Positions 26,851 through 34,228 of a stretch of DNA of 37,838 nucleotides are shown one piece after another. The notes under the pieces were generated by a model that was given only the letters and a program-made list of their open reading frames with translations, searched no databases and was not told the DNA's origin. Numbering within the stretch: position 1 is the stretch's first letter; every line of letters begins with the position of its first letter. Both the position numbers and the translations under genes were made by a program. The stretch lies in the NCBI GenBank assembly GCA_029780875.1, contig JAKOXU010000096.1, positions 1 through 37,838 of the forward strand, in the 5' to 3' direction. Origin of the DNA: Bacillota bacterium (GTDB lineage Bacteria; Bacillota; Clostridia; Oscillospirales; Acutalibacteraceae).

Positions 26851-26886
26851 AAAAAGCGGCAAAGGGTTTTCCCCTTGCCGCCTTTC
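26851..26886. terminator. Bidirectional terminator between spoIVFB-like and spoIVA
   Basis: GCGGCAAAGGG (26856-26866) pairs with 26871-26881 around TTTT with one mismatch. A's precede it and T-rich sequence follows, serving both convergent genes. Confidence 0.8.
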
Positions 26887-26897
26887 TTTGCTTTTCC

Positions 26898-28376
26898 TTA
26901 AAGGATTATGCAAATCAGCCCAGTGCAGCCTTCATTTATAATGCGCTCCACCGTCTCCTGCAGCTTTGCCCTGGCGTCGGGCGGCATACGGTACAGCTTG
27001 TTATGCAGCCCCTCATTGACCAGCTCATGGAGCGACTTGCCGAAAATGTTGGATTCCCAAATCTTTATGGGGTTCTCCTCAAACTCACGCAGCAAGTACA
27101 TCACAAGCTCTTCCGACTGTTTCTCCGACCCAACGATGGGCGACACTTCGGTAGTGATATCCGCCTTCATCATATGTATGGAAGGCGCCGAGGCCCGCAA
27201 TCTGACGCCATACCTGCCGCCCTGCTTCATAATTTCGGGTTCCTCCAGCGACAGTTCCTCCAACTGCGGCATTACAATTCCATATCCTGTAGCGTTGACC
27301 TCATCGAGGGCAGACTTAATTTTATCATACTCCCTCTTTATCTTCGCCATTTCAATCATGCAGGACATGAGCCCGGCTTCAGAGTCAATTTCAATGCCCG
27401 TAGTCTCCCCAAGAACTCGGTAAAAGAGCTTTACATTTATGCCTATATTTACAAGGACGCTTCCCTTGCCCAGATCAACAGAGAGAGTTCCGGCATTTTC
27501 AATGTTTTCGCATCCCTTGACCTGTTCCACAAAACTGCTGACCTCGCGAATTTTGGAGATATTCTGTGCGGACTCCTGTATGGCCGTAAAGACCGACGAG
27601 CGTAGCCAATGGTCCCTATCGAGGGAGGAAAGCCATTTGGGCATATCAACCCTGACTTCCCTAATGGGGAACTCAAAGAGCACGGTAGCCAGTATCTTTT
27701 TAATCTCCTCTTCATTCAGCTCCAAGCAGTTTACGGGAATGACAGGCACATCATATTTCTTTGAAAGCTGTTCCCCCAGCGCCGCGGCATGGTTTGAGGC
27801 GGGATACATGCAGTTGAGCAGCACCACAAAAGGCTTGTTTATCTCCTTTAACTCCTCTACAACCCGCTCTTCCGCCTCCTCGTATTCCTCCCGGGGTATA
27901 TCACTGATACTGCCGTCGGTAGTCACCACAATCCCGATGGTGGAATGCTCCGTGATTACCTTTCTTGTGCCAATTTCGGCGGCAAGGTTAAAGGGGATTT
28001 CCTCCTCATACCAGGGTGTCATGACCATTCTGGGCATATCCCCTTCGATATAGCCGAGGGAACTGGGCACAATATACCCCACGCAGTCGATCATCCTCAC
28101 ATTAAAGGAAGCGTTGGACTCAAGGGTAACCTGCACCGCCTCCTCCGGGATGAATTTAGGTTCGGTGGTCATAATAGTCCTACCCGCCGCCGCCTGCGGC
28201 AGCTCATCCAAAGCCCGCTCCCTCTGATACCCTACGGGTATATTGGGGATAACAAGGGTATCCATAAACCTTTTTATAAAGGTGGATTTGCCCGTTCTCA
28301 CAGGGCCCACGACCCCTATGTAAATATCGCCTTGGGTTCGTTCCGCTATATCAAGATAAATACTGCGATTTTCCAT
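26898..28376 (-). CDS. spoIVA: Stage IV sporulation protein A, spore-coat morphogenetic ATPase
   Basis: Polymerises on the forespore surface, using ATP, to form the base of the coat and allow cortex formation. The 492 residues match the family length. The Walker A motif is GPVRTGKSTFIKRF (about 24-37), with family-typical TEPKFIPEEAV, MIDCVGYIVPSSLGY and TDGSISDIPREEYEEAEERV. The C-terminal end GCTGLICIIL matches the region that in B. subtilis contacts SpoVM. The start is ATG 28376 behind GGGGGAGG. It lies 51 bases downstream of sipL on the same strand and probably shares its transcript. CATTTATAAT in the gap could be a sporulation -10, but I cannot find a matching -35. Confidence 0.97.
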   Translation of the reverse strand: MENRSIYLDIAERTQGDIYIGVVGPVRTGKSTFIKRFMDTLVIPNIPVGYQRERALDELPQAAAGRTIMTTEPKFIPEEAVQVTLESNASFNVRMIDCVGYIVPSSLGYIEGDMPRMVMTPWYEEEIPFNLAAEIGTRKVITEHSTIGIVVTTDGSISDIPREEYEEAEERVVEELKEINKPFVVLLNCMYPASNHAAALGEQLSKKYDVPVIPVNCLELNEEEIKKILATVLFEFPIREVRVDMPKWLSSLDRDHWLRSSVFTAIQESAQNISKIREVSSFVEQVKGCENIENAGTLSVDLGKGSVLVNIGINVKLFYRVLGETTGIEIDSEAGLMSCMIEMAKIKREYDKIKSALDEVNATGYGIVMPQLEELSLEEPEIMKQGGRYGVRLRASAPSIHMMKADITTEVSPIVGSEKQSEELVMYLLREFEENPIKIWESNIFGKSLHELVNEGLHNKLYRMPPDARAKLQETVERIINEGCTGLICIIL

Positions 28377-28427
28377 TATTCCTCCCCCTCAAGGTAGAGA
28401 ATTGTTTCCATTATAAATGCCCGACCT

Positions 28428-29966
28428 TCAGCAAATCGGTATAAGCAGCATGGCTTTTTTCGCCATCACTTCGCTGTCCAAATTGTTCTCTTTAAAGACA
28501 GCCTCCACCGAAGTTTTATACTTTTTCGCAATATCCCAAACATTTTCGCCTTCATCGGCATAGTAAATGGTAAGGGCAGCCTCATCCTTGCTCACAGGTT
28601 TCCCCTCATCGGGCTGCAGGGAGCATATCACCTTCTCATTGGACACGGCAAAGACAAGTGCGTCCACCTTCATTTCGCACCGCACCTCAATGGTATTTGC
28701 CGCCGTTAGGCTAAAGCTTGCGGCCACCACGGTAACATCGGCCTCACAGCGGGAATTTTGAGGCATTCCCCGCACTTCGCACATATATTCATAATCGCTT
28801 TTCCTCTCATAGTAGGAAGGCGTCCCCTGAATATCGCAAGCCAGCATGCAGATTTTAAGGTCTCCCGTAATTTTATACCCGCCTTCCTCTTCCTTTAAGT
28901 TGAGGGAATCGGCCTCGCACCAAAGGTCAATGACCCTTTCCACCCCGTCCTCTGGCAAATCAAAAGCCTGCTTTGCAAGAAAGGTGTCGTGCTTTACCGT
29001 CGCTACCCTTTCCAGTTTGACGGGCTTCTGCTCCACATTTAGTTCGTATTCGGTGGAATAGGCGTCTGTCAGCACCGGGATTTCCATTTCCTTAAAGGCT
29101 CGGGCCGCGGCGTTTATCCTCACATCCACCGCCAGCATACGCCAATCCCCGTTTGAATCAATACGGGGAGTGACATCGCTGCTCACAACATCAAATCTCA
29201 CATCGCAAACCGAGTCCTCATCAACCCCGTCAATGTCGATAATCTGGCTGATGGGCACGGAATGTTCGGTAATGTCCATAATGCCCTTTGCCACATCGCT
29301 GGCATAAAGGACCCTGATGAGCAGCTCACCTTTGGCCAGAATTTTGTTGGGGATAGCCTTAAACTCATTCATGACTGCAACGGCGCTGTAAGATATAACC
29401 TGCTCAATTGGGGAATTATTTTGCCCCACATGCAGCATTTCCGCCACATTAAATCCGCGATCAGCCGACCCTATAATGCTGCTGACGGTAACCGATGCCT
29501 TTTTAAGCTGCACTCCCGCCCCTTGGGCTCCCGTGGTCACCTGCTCCTTTTTCTGCACATAAACCCTAGCGCACACCGAAAAGGCACCATGCAAGTCCAC
29601 CCGCCGCTGGCTGATAGCCCTGCAGTTTAGGTAATCCACTTTAGTTTTGACGCGCACCAAAGGGTTTTCCGGCACTCCCTTTAAGGCATACTGGGCTGTA
29701 AAGGGGACAGAGTGGCTGTAACTCCTAACACTGCCTCCCCCTTCCCCCACATAAAGCAGCCTTATCCCGGCGACGCCCTCCACCGTCAGGGAGTCGCCGC
29801 TGAACCGGTACCCGGTAACCCGCGGGTTTAACTGGCACTTTAAAATGCGGGATATATCGGGGCAGTAGTCCGGCAAGGTAAAGTCAAGGTCAACGGGCTG
29901 CTCGGAACAACCGTCAAAAGCCACCTCGTTTATGGTGACAACCTCCTGCATTTCCCTGAACTCCAT
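28428..29966 (-). CDS. sipL: SPOCS (DUF3794) and LysM protein, SipL-like coat morphogenetic factor
   Basis: The 512-residue protein has an N-terminal SPOCS/DUF3794 region (LDFTLPDYCPDISRILKC near residue 28), a middle SPOCS-like region, and a C-terminal LysM domain (about 466-510, GENVWDIAKKYKTSVEAVF). This is the architecture of Clostridioides difficile SipL, which binds the SpoIVA ATPase domain through LysM and is needed for coat localisation. Lying directly upstream of spoIVA on the same strand strengthens the call. The start is ATG 29966, eleven bases after AAAGGAG; a later Met (residue 6) is less likely. A candidate sigma-E promoter lies 35-65 bases upstream. No signal peptide, consistent with action on the mother-cell side. 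Confidence 0.88.
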   Translation of the reverse strand: MEFREMQEVVTINEVAFDGCSEQPVDLDFTLPDYCPDISRILKCQLNPRVTGYRFSGDSLTVEGVAGIRLLYVGEGGGSVRSYSHSVPFTAQYALKGVPENPLVRVKTKVDYLNCRAISQRRVDLHGAFSVCARVYVQKKEQVTTGAQGAGVQLKKASVTVSSIIGSADRGFNVAEMLHVGQNNSPIEQVISYSAVAVMNEFKAIPNKILAKGELLIRVLYASDVAKGIMDITEHSVPISQIIDIDGVDEDSVCDVRFDVVSSDVTPRIDSNGDWRMLAVDVRINAAARAFKEMEIPVLTDAYSTEYELNVEQKPVKLERVATVKHDTFLAKQAFDLPEDGVERVIDLWCEADSLNLKEEEGGYKITGDLKICMLACDIQGTPSYYERKSDYEYMCEVRGMPQNSRCEADVTVVAASFSLTAANTIEVRCEMKVDALVFAVSNEKVICSLQPDEGKPVSKDEAALTIYYADEGENVWDIAKKYKTSVEAVFKENNLDSEVMAKKAMLLIPIC

Positions 29967-29999
29967 AAGGGTTATCTCTCCTTTTTTAAGTTCTATGCA

Positions 30000-30028
30000 A
30001 GTATATTAATCTTTTGTCCACTTTATGC
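30000..30028 (-). promoter_or_regulatory. Possible sigma-E promoter of sipL-spoIVA
   Basis: On the minus strand, GCATAAA (30022-30028), 14-base spacer, AATATACT (30000-30007). This fits the sigma-E pattern (kmATATT, N14, CATACAnT) moderately and lies directly after the spoVM terminator. Confidence 0.35.
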
Positions 30029-30030
30029 AA

Positions 30031-30067
30031 AAAAACACCGGCCTCAACCAATCGAGCCGGTGTTTTT
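30031..30067. terminator. Terminator between spoVM and sipL
   Basis: AAAAACACCGGC (30031-30042) pairs perfectly with GCCGGTGTTTTT (30056-30067). In the minus direction it ends the long rsmB-to-spoVM run and separates it from sipL. Confidence 0.85.
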
Positions 30068-30150
30068 ATTTAAATGGGCAGGTCTAAGTCCCGCTCCGTG
30101 CATTTTGGGGCATTATTGCCCGTTTTCATAAAGCCGTACCTTGCAAGTCT

Positions 30151-30234
30151 TTATGTATCTTCCCTTTTAATCCTGAAGATAAACCTCAATAACCCTCTCA
30201 AGTAGCGAGGGCTCTTTACAACAACTATTTTCAT
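30151..30234 (-). CDS. spoVM: SpoVM, 27-residue amphipathic sporulation peptide
   Basis: Encodes a 27-residue peptide that fits SpoVM, the helix that inserts in the convex forespore membrane and anchors SpoIVA. Compared from memory with the 26-residue B. subtilis peptide, Met1, Lys2, Lys7, the functionally important Pro9, Leu12, Gly14 and Arg17 align, and both have a charged tail (here RIKREDT). The start is ATG 30234, eight bases after GGAGGG. Position is independent support: in B. subtilis spoVM follows rsmB-rlmN-prpC-prkC-rsgA-rpe-thiN, the same run as here. It is 23 bases downstream of a small membrane-protein gene. A longer in-frame extension upstream is not needed. Confidence 0.92.
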   Translation of the reverse strand: MKIVVVKSPRYLRGLLRFIFRIKREDT

Positions 30235-30257
30235 GACTGCAACCCTCCGAAAAAATG

Positions 30258-30398
30258 TCATCTCGACAAAATCAGCCCAAGGATGATAATTATCACAGCG
30301 GTAAGGCACACCAAAATGCCCGGCGGGAAAAAGCAGCAAGCCAAAATGCCTGCCCCAAAGGCCACAGCCCACAACCCGTTTCTAAAGGAGCACCGCAT
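30258..30398 (-). CDS. Small hydrophobic membrane protein upstream of spoVM (46 aa)
   Basis: A 46-residue protein I cannot assign to a named family. It begins MRCSFRNGLWAVAFGAG and is then almost wholly hydrophobic, with CC at about 20-21, FFPPG at the middle turn and a run of isoleucines before the end ILSR. This suggests one helical hairpin or a single long helix in the membrane. The start is ATG 30398 behind GGCGGTGGTG; the frame stays open up to 30551, but that extension runs through a repeat array and is probably not translated. It is 23 bases upstream of spoVM and therefore probably on the same transcript; a role at the forespore membrane is inferred from position only. Confidence 0.6.
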   Translation of the reverse strand: MRCSFRNGLWAVAFGAGILACCFFPPGILVCLTAVIIIILGLILSR

Positions 30399-30454
30399 AT
30401 CACCACCGCCAATCCGCCATGGCCAAAAATAATCGACCGTATTACAGTATATAA

Positions 30455-30540
30455 CCAAATGGCAATATTGGTGAAAAATAAATAACCATTTGGCTATATC
30501 GGTGAAAAATAGCCAAATGGCCGTATTGGTGAAAATAAAC
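30455..30540. repeat. Three imperfect direct repeats upstream of the small membrane protein and spoVM
   Basis: Three copies start at 30455, 30486 and 30513 (spacings 31 and 27). On the plus strand each reads CCAWWTGGC or CCATTTGGC, then A/T-rich bases, then YGGTGAAAA. The core CCAAATGG/CCATTTGG is close to its own complement. On the minus strand each unit is TTTTCACC, RATA, GCCAWWTGG, then TAT; the copy nearest the gene runs into TATACTGT. The array fills most of the gap between thiN and the small gene, as expected for operators or a duplicated promoter region. Confidence 0.75.
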
Positions 30541-30554
30541 AACATTAACAACCG

Positions 30555-31178
30555 TCAATAATTAAATACCGCAAGCAGCCGCCCTTCTGTAAAGGACACC
30601 TCAACCTTTTCTCCGATAAACTCATTGCTCGCCCCAACGGGAAAGGAGCAGTCTATTTCAGCCCTGTCAAGCTCATACTTTGCGCCCCTGATATTCAGCC
30701 CCTTTACCGGCGCCAGATAGGCAAACAGGGAAAAATACTTCCCCTTTTCCCCCTCAAAGTAGTACCTGCCCGGCTTTAGCATCCTCACTTCACAGCTTTC
30801 ATCGGCTAAAACAGCATTGCCCCCCCTTTCGGCGGCATAGAGTAAAACCGATATATTGGCAAGGGTATGGTCAAGTCTTCCCCCCAACCCGCCAAATATG
30901 AAAATATCCAAAAAACCACGCCCCAGTGCCTGCTGCACTGCAAGGAGGGTGTCGGTCTCGTCCTTTTCCGCCGAAGTCGTAATACACTCCACATTTTCCG
31001 GCACCTCCCGGGTAAAGGAATCCATATCCCCCACAATCAAATCGGGCCGCACCCCTAAAGCCTCGGCGTGCTTTAACCCAGCGTCGGCGCAGATTATAAA
31101 GTCCCCCGGCCGCAGCCTCCTTTTAATATCCGAATAATCGGCAATATCGGCGGCGGCAAAAATCACGCACCTGCTCAT
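30555..31178 (-). CDS. thiN: Thiamine pyrophosphokinase
   Basis: Transfers pyrophosphate from ATP to thiamine, giving thiamine pyrophosphate in one step. The protein is 207 residues, normal for the family. The catalytic domain has ICADAGLKHAEALGVRPDL and IVGDMDSF with the Mg-binding Asp, EKDETDTLLAVQQAL, and FGGLGGRLDHTLAN. The C-terminal vitamin-binding domain follows, ending GASNEFIGEKVEVSFTEG. The start is ATG 31178, whose bases overlap the rsgA stop (ATGA), with GGGAGG just before. Preceded by rsgA with no rpe between, unlike B. subtilis; next downstream are the small membrane protein and spoVM. Confidence 0.94.
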   Translation of the reverse strand: MSRCVIFAAADIADYSDIKRRLRPGDFIICADAGLKHAEALGVRPDLIVGDMDSFTREVPENVECITTSAEKDETDTLLAVQQALGRGFLDIFIFGGLGGRLDHTLANISVLLYAAERGGNAVLADESCEVRMLKPGRYYFEGEKGKYFSLFAYLAPVKGLNIRGAKYELDRAEIDCSFPVGASNEFIGEKVEVSFTEGRLLAVFNY

Positions 31179-32062
31179 CTTACCTCCCACTCCCTTACAT
31201 TCCTCACCTCATCATACATGTCAAGGTAGCTTTTATACCGCGCAGGGCTAATCTCTCCCCGTTCCACTGCGTCCTTTACCGCGCAGCCCTCATCTTCTGT
31301 ATGGGTACAGGAAGTAAACCTGCACCTGTTTATATACTCCGAAAATTCGCGAAAACAGCCTGGCAGCTCATGGCGCAGTATAACTATACCCTTTTCAAAA
31401 TCAATGGAGGAAAACCCCGGCGTGTCTGCAACGAACCCTCCCTCCTCGATGGGAAAGAGCTCAAGGTGCCGGGTAGTATGCCTCCCTCTCTGAAGTTTCC
31501 TGCTTATCTCCCCCGTGGGAAGGTTTAGATTTGCAAACAAGGCGTTGAGCAGGGTGGATTTTCCCACCCCGGAATTGCCCGCAAAGGCACTCACCTTGCC
31601 GAAAAGCTCCTTTTTCAACCTATCGAGCCCCTCCCCCGTCTTGGAGGAAACCTCAACAACGGTAAACCCCGCCTTTTCATAGACCTCGGCATACTCCCTG
31701 CCATCGCATAAATCAACCTTGCTTATAACAATGCAAGGCTCAATCCCCTTGTACTCGGCAATGGCGATGAGCCTGTCCAAATTATATAGGTTTGGCGCCG
31801 GGTCCTTTACCGAAAATACGATAAAAAGCCTGTCGATATTCGCGATAGGCGGCCGCACAAGCTCGTTTTTCCTGGACAGTATATTCCAAATCAGCGGTAC
31901 CCCTTGCCCGGAAAACCCGACACTGACTCGGTCTCCCACAAGGGGCACCTTCCCGTCCTTTCTGAAAAGGCCCCTTGCTTTGCATGTAAATAACTCACCG
32001 GCGGTCTTTACTGTATAAAGACCGCCGACGCCCTTTAAAATAATTCCTTCACAGTTTTCCAC
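31175..32062 (-). CDS. rsgA: Ribosome small-subunit maturation GTPase RsgA
   Basis: A circularly permuted GTPase that checks late 30S assembly. It has 295 residues. An OB-fold domain (about 1-65) comes first. The GTPase then shows G4 (VISKVD) before G1 (AFAGNSGVGKSTLLNALF) and G3 (FVADTPGFSSID), the order that defines the family. The C-terminal zinc knuckle is CRFTSCTHTEDEGCAV. I place the start at GTG 32062, seven bases after GGAGGGG; the longer frame from TTG 32098 would contain that ribosome site. It lies 41 bases downstream of the PASTA kinase gene and overlaps thiN, as in the conserved Firmicutes cluster. Confidence 0.95.
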   Translation of the reverse strand: MENCEGIILKGVGGLYTVKTAGELFTCKARGLFRKDGKVPLVGDRVSVGFSGQGVPLIWNILSRKNELVRPPIANIDRLFIVFSVKDPAPNLYNLDRLIAIAEYKGIEPCIVISKVDLCDGREYAEVYEKAGFTVVEVSSKTGEGLDRLKKELFGKVSAFAGNSGVGKSTLLNALFANLNLPTGEISRKLQRGRHTTRHLELFPIEEGGFVADTPGFSSIDFEKGIVILRHELPGCFREFSEYINRCRFTSCTHTEDEGCAVKDAVERGEISPARYKSYLDMYDEVRNVREWEVR

Positions 32063-32103
32063 GAATCCACCCCTCCGCAGAAAAGAGCTGTTCCTCAAAT
32101 CCG

Positions 32104-34122
32104 TTACTCATCCTCTTCGGACGAGCTTGTTTCCTCGGAAGAAGTAGAAGAAGAAGGCTCCTCGCTGCTGGTAGAAGAGCTGGAACCCGAACCGGGATCC
32201 AAATCTATGTCATAGTACTGAATGGGATCCCAAGTCCCTGTGGTAAAGTCAATGGTAGTGATAGCGTAATCCTTGCCATTGAGTTTTACGCGAACAGCAT
32301 TATTGCTGCCCGTCCCCTCAAAGGTGTACTCATAGGTACCCCTGTCTGCAGGAATATCAATGCGCTCGGATTTGACGAGCTTACCCCTGAAATAAACCGT
32401 CAAGGTCACCGGGCTATACACCTTTGGCAAATCAAAGCTGATTGTTACATTGGGTCCGGCGGGAGGATTGCCGTTGCTAACCTTTAAATCCACCTTATCG
32501 CCCTTGTTGAGTTCGGTCCCCTCCGCAGGGATACATTCTTTTACTGTGCCCGCCGGGCTTGCATCGTTAATTTCGATGATATCACCTAAAGTCAGCCCGC
32601 TCTCCTCCAGCTTTCTCTTCGCCGATTCAAGATTGAGCCCCACAAGCAAAGGCACTTTAGTAGGCTCCAGAGCCGGCCCAAGGCTTACATAAATCTGAAT
32701 TTCCTGCCCCTCGAAAATCTCCTGGTCCTTTTCAGGCACCGTCTTTATGACACAATCCACAGGAGTTTCAGCATCATACGCCAAAATTTCCTTGACGACA
32801 AGGTACTCATTTTTCAAAATGTTGGTCGCCGTCACCTTATCAAGACCGTAAACATCCGGCACCTTCAGCTTTCTCTTGCCGAGGCTCACCTTTACATGGA
32901 ATGTGGCGTTCTCCTTAATTTGGAAATTCGGCTTAAAAGAAGGATTCATCTCAAATATTACGCCTTCCGGGTAATCCATGTTATACTCGGGGCTTTCCTC
33001 CACAATCCGGAGCTTGGGATACTGCTCCCTTACCTCCTGAACAGTCATTCCCACAAGGTTAGGCATAACAATGCTGGGAACCTTGTTGCTGTTGAGCCAG
33101 AAAAGGAAAAGCACAAAGCCGATGGCAAAGACCACAAAGGCAGCGGCCACTCCCGCGAGAACGGGAATGGTATTCCCCGACTTCTCATTGTCGTCCTCGT
33201 CCTTGCTGCCCTTGTCCTTGACCCTCTTTATTGCGTCCACATACTTTGTGGGAGCATCGTCGATAAAGTACTTGTATTCGAAGTGTATGCTGGGATTTCG
33301 CTTAAATTCCTCAATGTCCTTTAACATCTCGGCAGCAGACTGGTACCTCTTTTCGGGATCCTTCTGCATAGCCCTCATGATAATTTCCTCAAGCCCCTCG
33401 GGTATGGTGTCGTTTAGCTCCCTCGGGCGCTGGGGCTCGCTCTGCATCTGCATAATAGCGATGGACACGGCGCTGTCAGCGTCAAAGGGCAGAGTACCCG
33501 TCAGCATCTCATACATCATAACCCCAAGGGAATAAATATCGGCCTTTTCGTCGGTAACCTGATTCCTGGCCTGTTCCGGAGCAATATAGTGCACCGAACC
33601 GATAGCCTTTTCGCCCAAAGCTGTGCGATTTTCAACCCTTGAAAAGCGTGCAATGCCAAAATCGGTAACCTTAATAGTCCCATCCCGGAGCAGCATAATG
33701 TTCTGGGGTTTGATGTCCCTGTGAACAATGCCCTTATCGTGGGCATGCTGGAGGGCGCGGAGTATCTGCTGGGCAAAATGGACAGCTTCCTTCCAGCGTA
33801 TATCCCTCTGCTGCTCAATGTATTCCTTTAGTGTAATGCCGTCGATGTACTCCATGACGATATACTGAAGCCTGTCGCCAAGGCTCACATCATAAACCTT
33901 CACGATATTCGGATGGGACAAAACGGCAATGGCTTTGGACTCGTTTTTAAACCTGCGGCGGAACTCCTCATTTGTCAGATACTCATCCTTTAAAATCTTA
34001 ATGGCAACAATCCGGTCATCGATGCAGTCATAGGCTTTATAAACAACAGCCATTCCTCCCACACCGATAATCTCCTGTATTTCATACCTGCCATCAAGTT
34101 TCTTTCCCACAAATTTATCCAT
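32104..34122 (-). CDS. prkC: PASTA-domain Ser/Thr protein kinase (PrkC/Stk1)
   Basis: A transmembrane kinase that senses muropeptides or lipid II and phosphorylates cell-wall and division proteins. It has about 672 residues from ATG 34122. The kinase domain is complete: glycine loop GVGGMAVVYKA, Lys42 in AIKIL, catalytic VHRDIKPQN with Asp136, and Asp154 in DFGIAR. A membrane helix lies at about 318-345. Three PASTA domains follow (starting MPNLVGMTVQEV, VPDVYGLDKVTA, VPLLVGLNLESA), then an extra beta-type domain and a low-complexity Ser/Glu/Thr tail. A 19-codon upstream extension is unlikely because AGGGGG lies between it and ATG 34122. It is preceded by its phosphatase gene. Confidence 0.95.
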   Translation of the reverse strand: MDKFVGKKLDGRYEIQEIIGVGGMAVVYKAYDCIDDRIVAIKILKDEYLTNEEFRRRFKNESKAIAVLSHPNIVKVYDVSLGDRLQYIVMEYIDGITLKEYIEQQRDIRWKEAVHFAQQILRALQHAHDKGIVHRDIKPQNIMLLRDGTIKVTDFGIARFSRVENRTALGEKAIGSVHYIAPEQARNQVTDEKADIYSLGVMMYEMLTGTLPFDADSAVSIAIMQMQSEPQRPRELNDTIPEGLEEIIMRAMQKDPEKRYQSAAEMLKDIEEFKRNPSIHFEYKYFIDDAPTKYVDAIKRVKDKGSKDEDDNEKSGNTIPVLAGVAAAFVVFAIGFVLFLFWLNSNKVPSIVMPNLVGMTVQEVREQYPKLRIVEESPEYNMDYPEGVIFEMNPSFKPNFQIKENATFHVKVSLGKRKLKVPDVYGLDKVTATNILKNEYLVVKEILAYDAETPVDCVIKTVPEKDQEIFEGQEIQIYVSLGPALEPTKVPLLVGLNLESAKRKLEESGLTLGDIIEINDASPAGTVKECIPAEGTELNKGDKVDLKVSNGNPPAGPNVTISFDLPKVYSPVTLTVYFRGKLVKSERIDIPADRGTYEYTFEGTGSNNAVRVKLNGKDYAITTIDFTTGTWDPIQYYDIDLDPGSGSSSSTSSEEPSSSTSSEETSSSEEDE

Positions 34123-34228
34123 GTTATGTTCAACCCCCTGTAATAATTGGATAGCCTCAAACAAAAATTTTAAGGCCACCGGGTTTGAAATATTTTAGTA
34201 TCTGCAATAAAAGATATCGCTTTTACAT

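Noticed and set aside
26811-27605. A 264-codon open frame on the plus strand
   Set aside because: It lies antisense to the end of spoIVA, which is a firm assignment, and crosses the shared terminator.
28393-28427. CATTTATAAT as a separate spoIVA promoter
   Set aside because: No acceptable -35 for sigma-A (13-base spacing) or sigma-E (too far) could be placed.
30455-30540. Three direct repeats as a CRISPR remnant
   Set aside because: Only three imperfect copies with no unique spacers of constant length, located in a promoter position.
30399-30551. N-terminal extension of the small membrane protein upstream of spoVM
   Set aside because: The extension is translated from the direct-repeat array; the 31-base spacing does not keep frame, and a ribosome site precedes the inner ATG 30398.
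34123-34228. A separate promoter for the PASTA kinase in the 106-base gap
   Set aside because: Several A/T-rich candidates exist, but none has both boxes at proper spacing.
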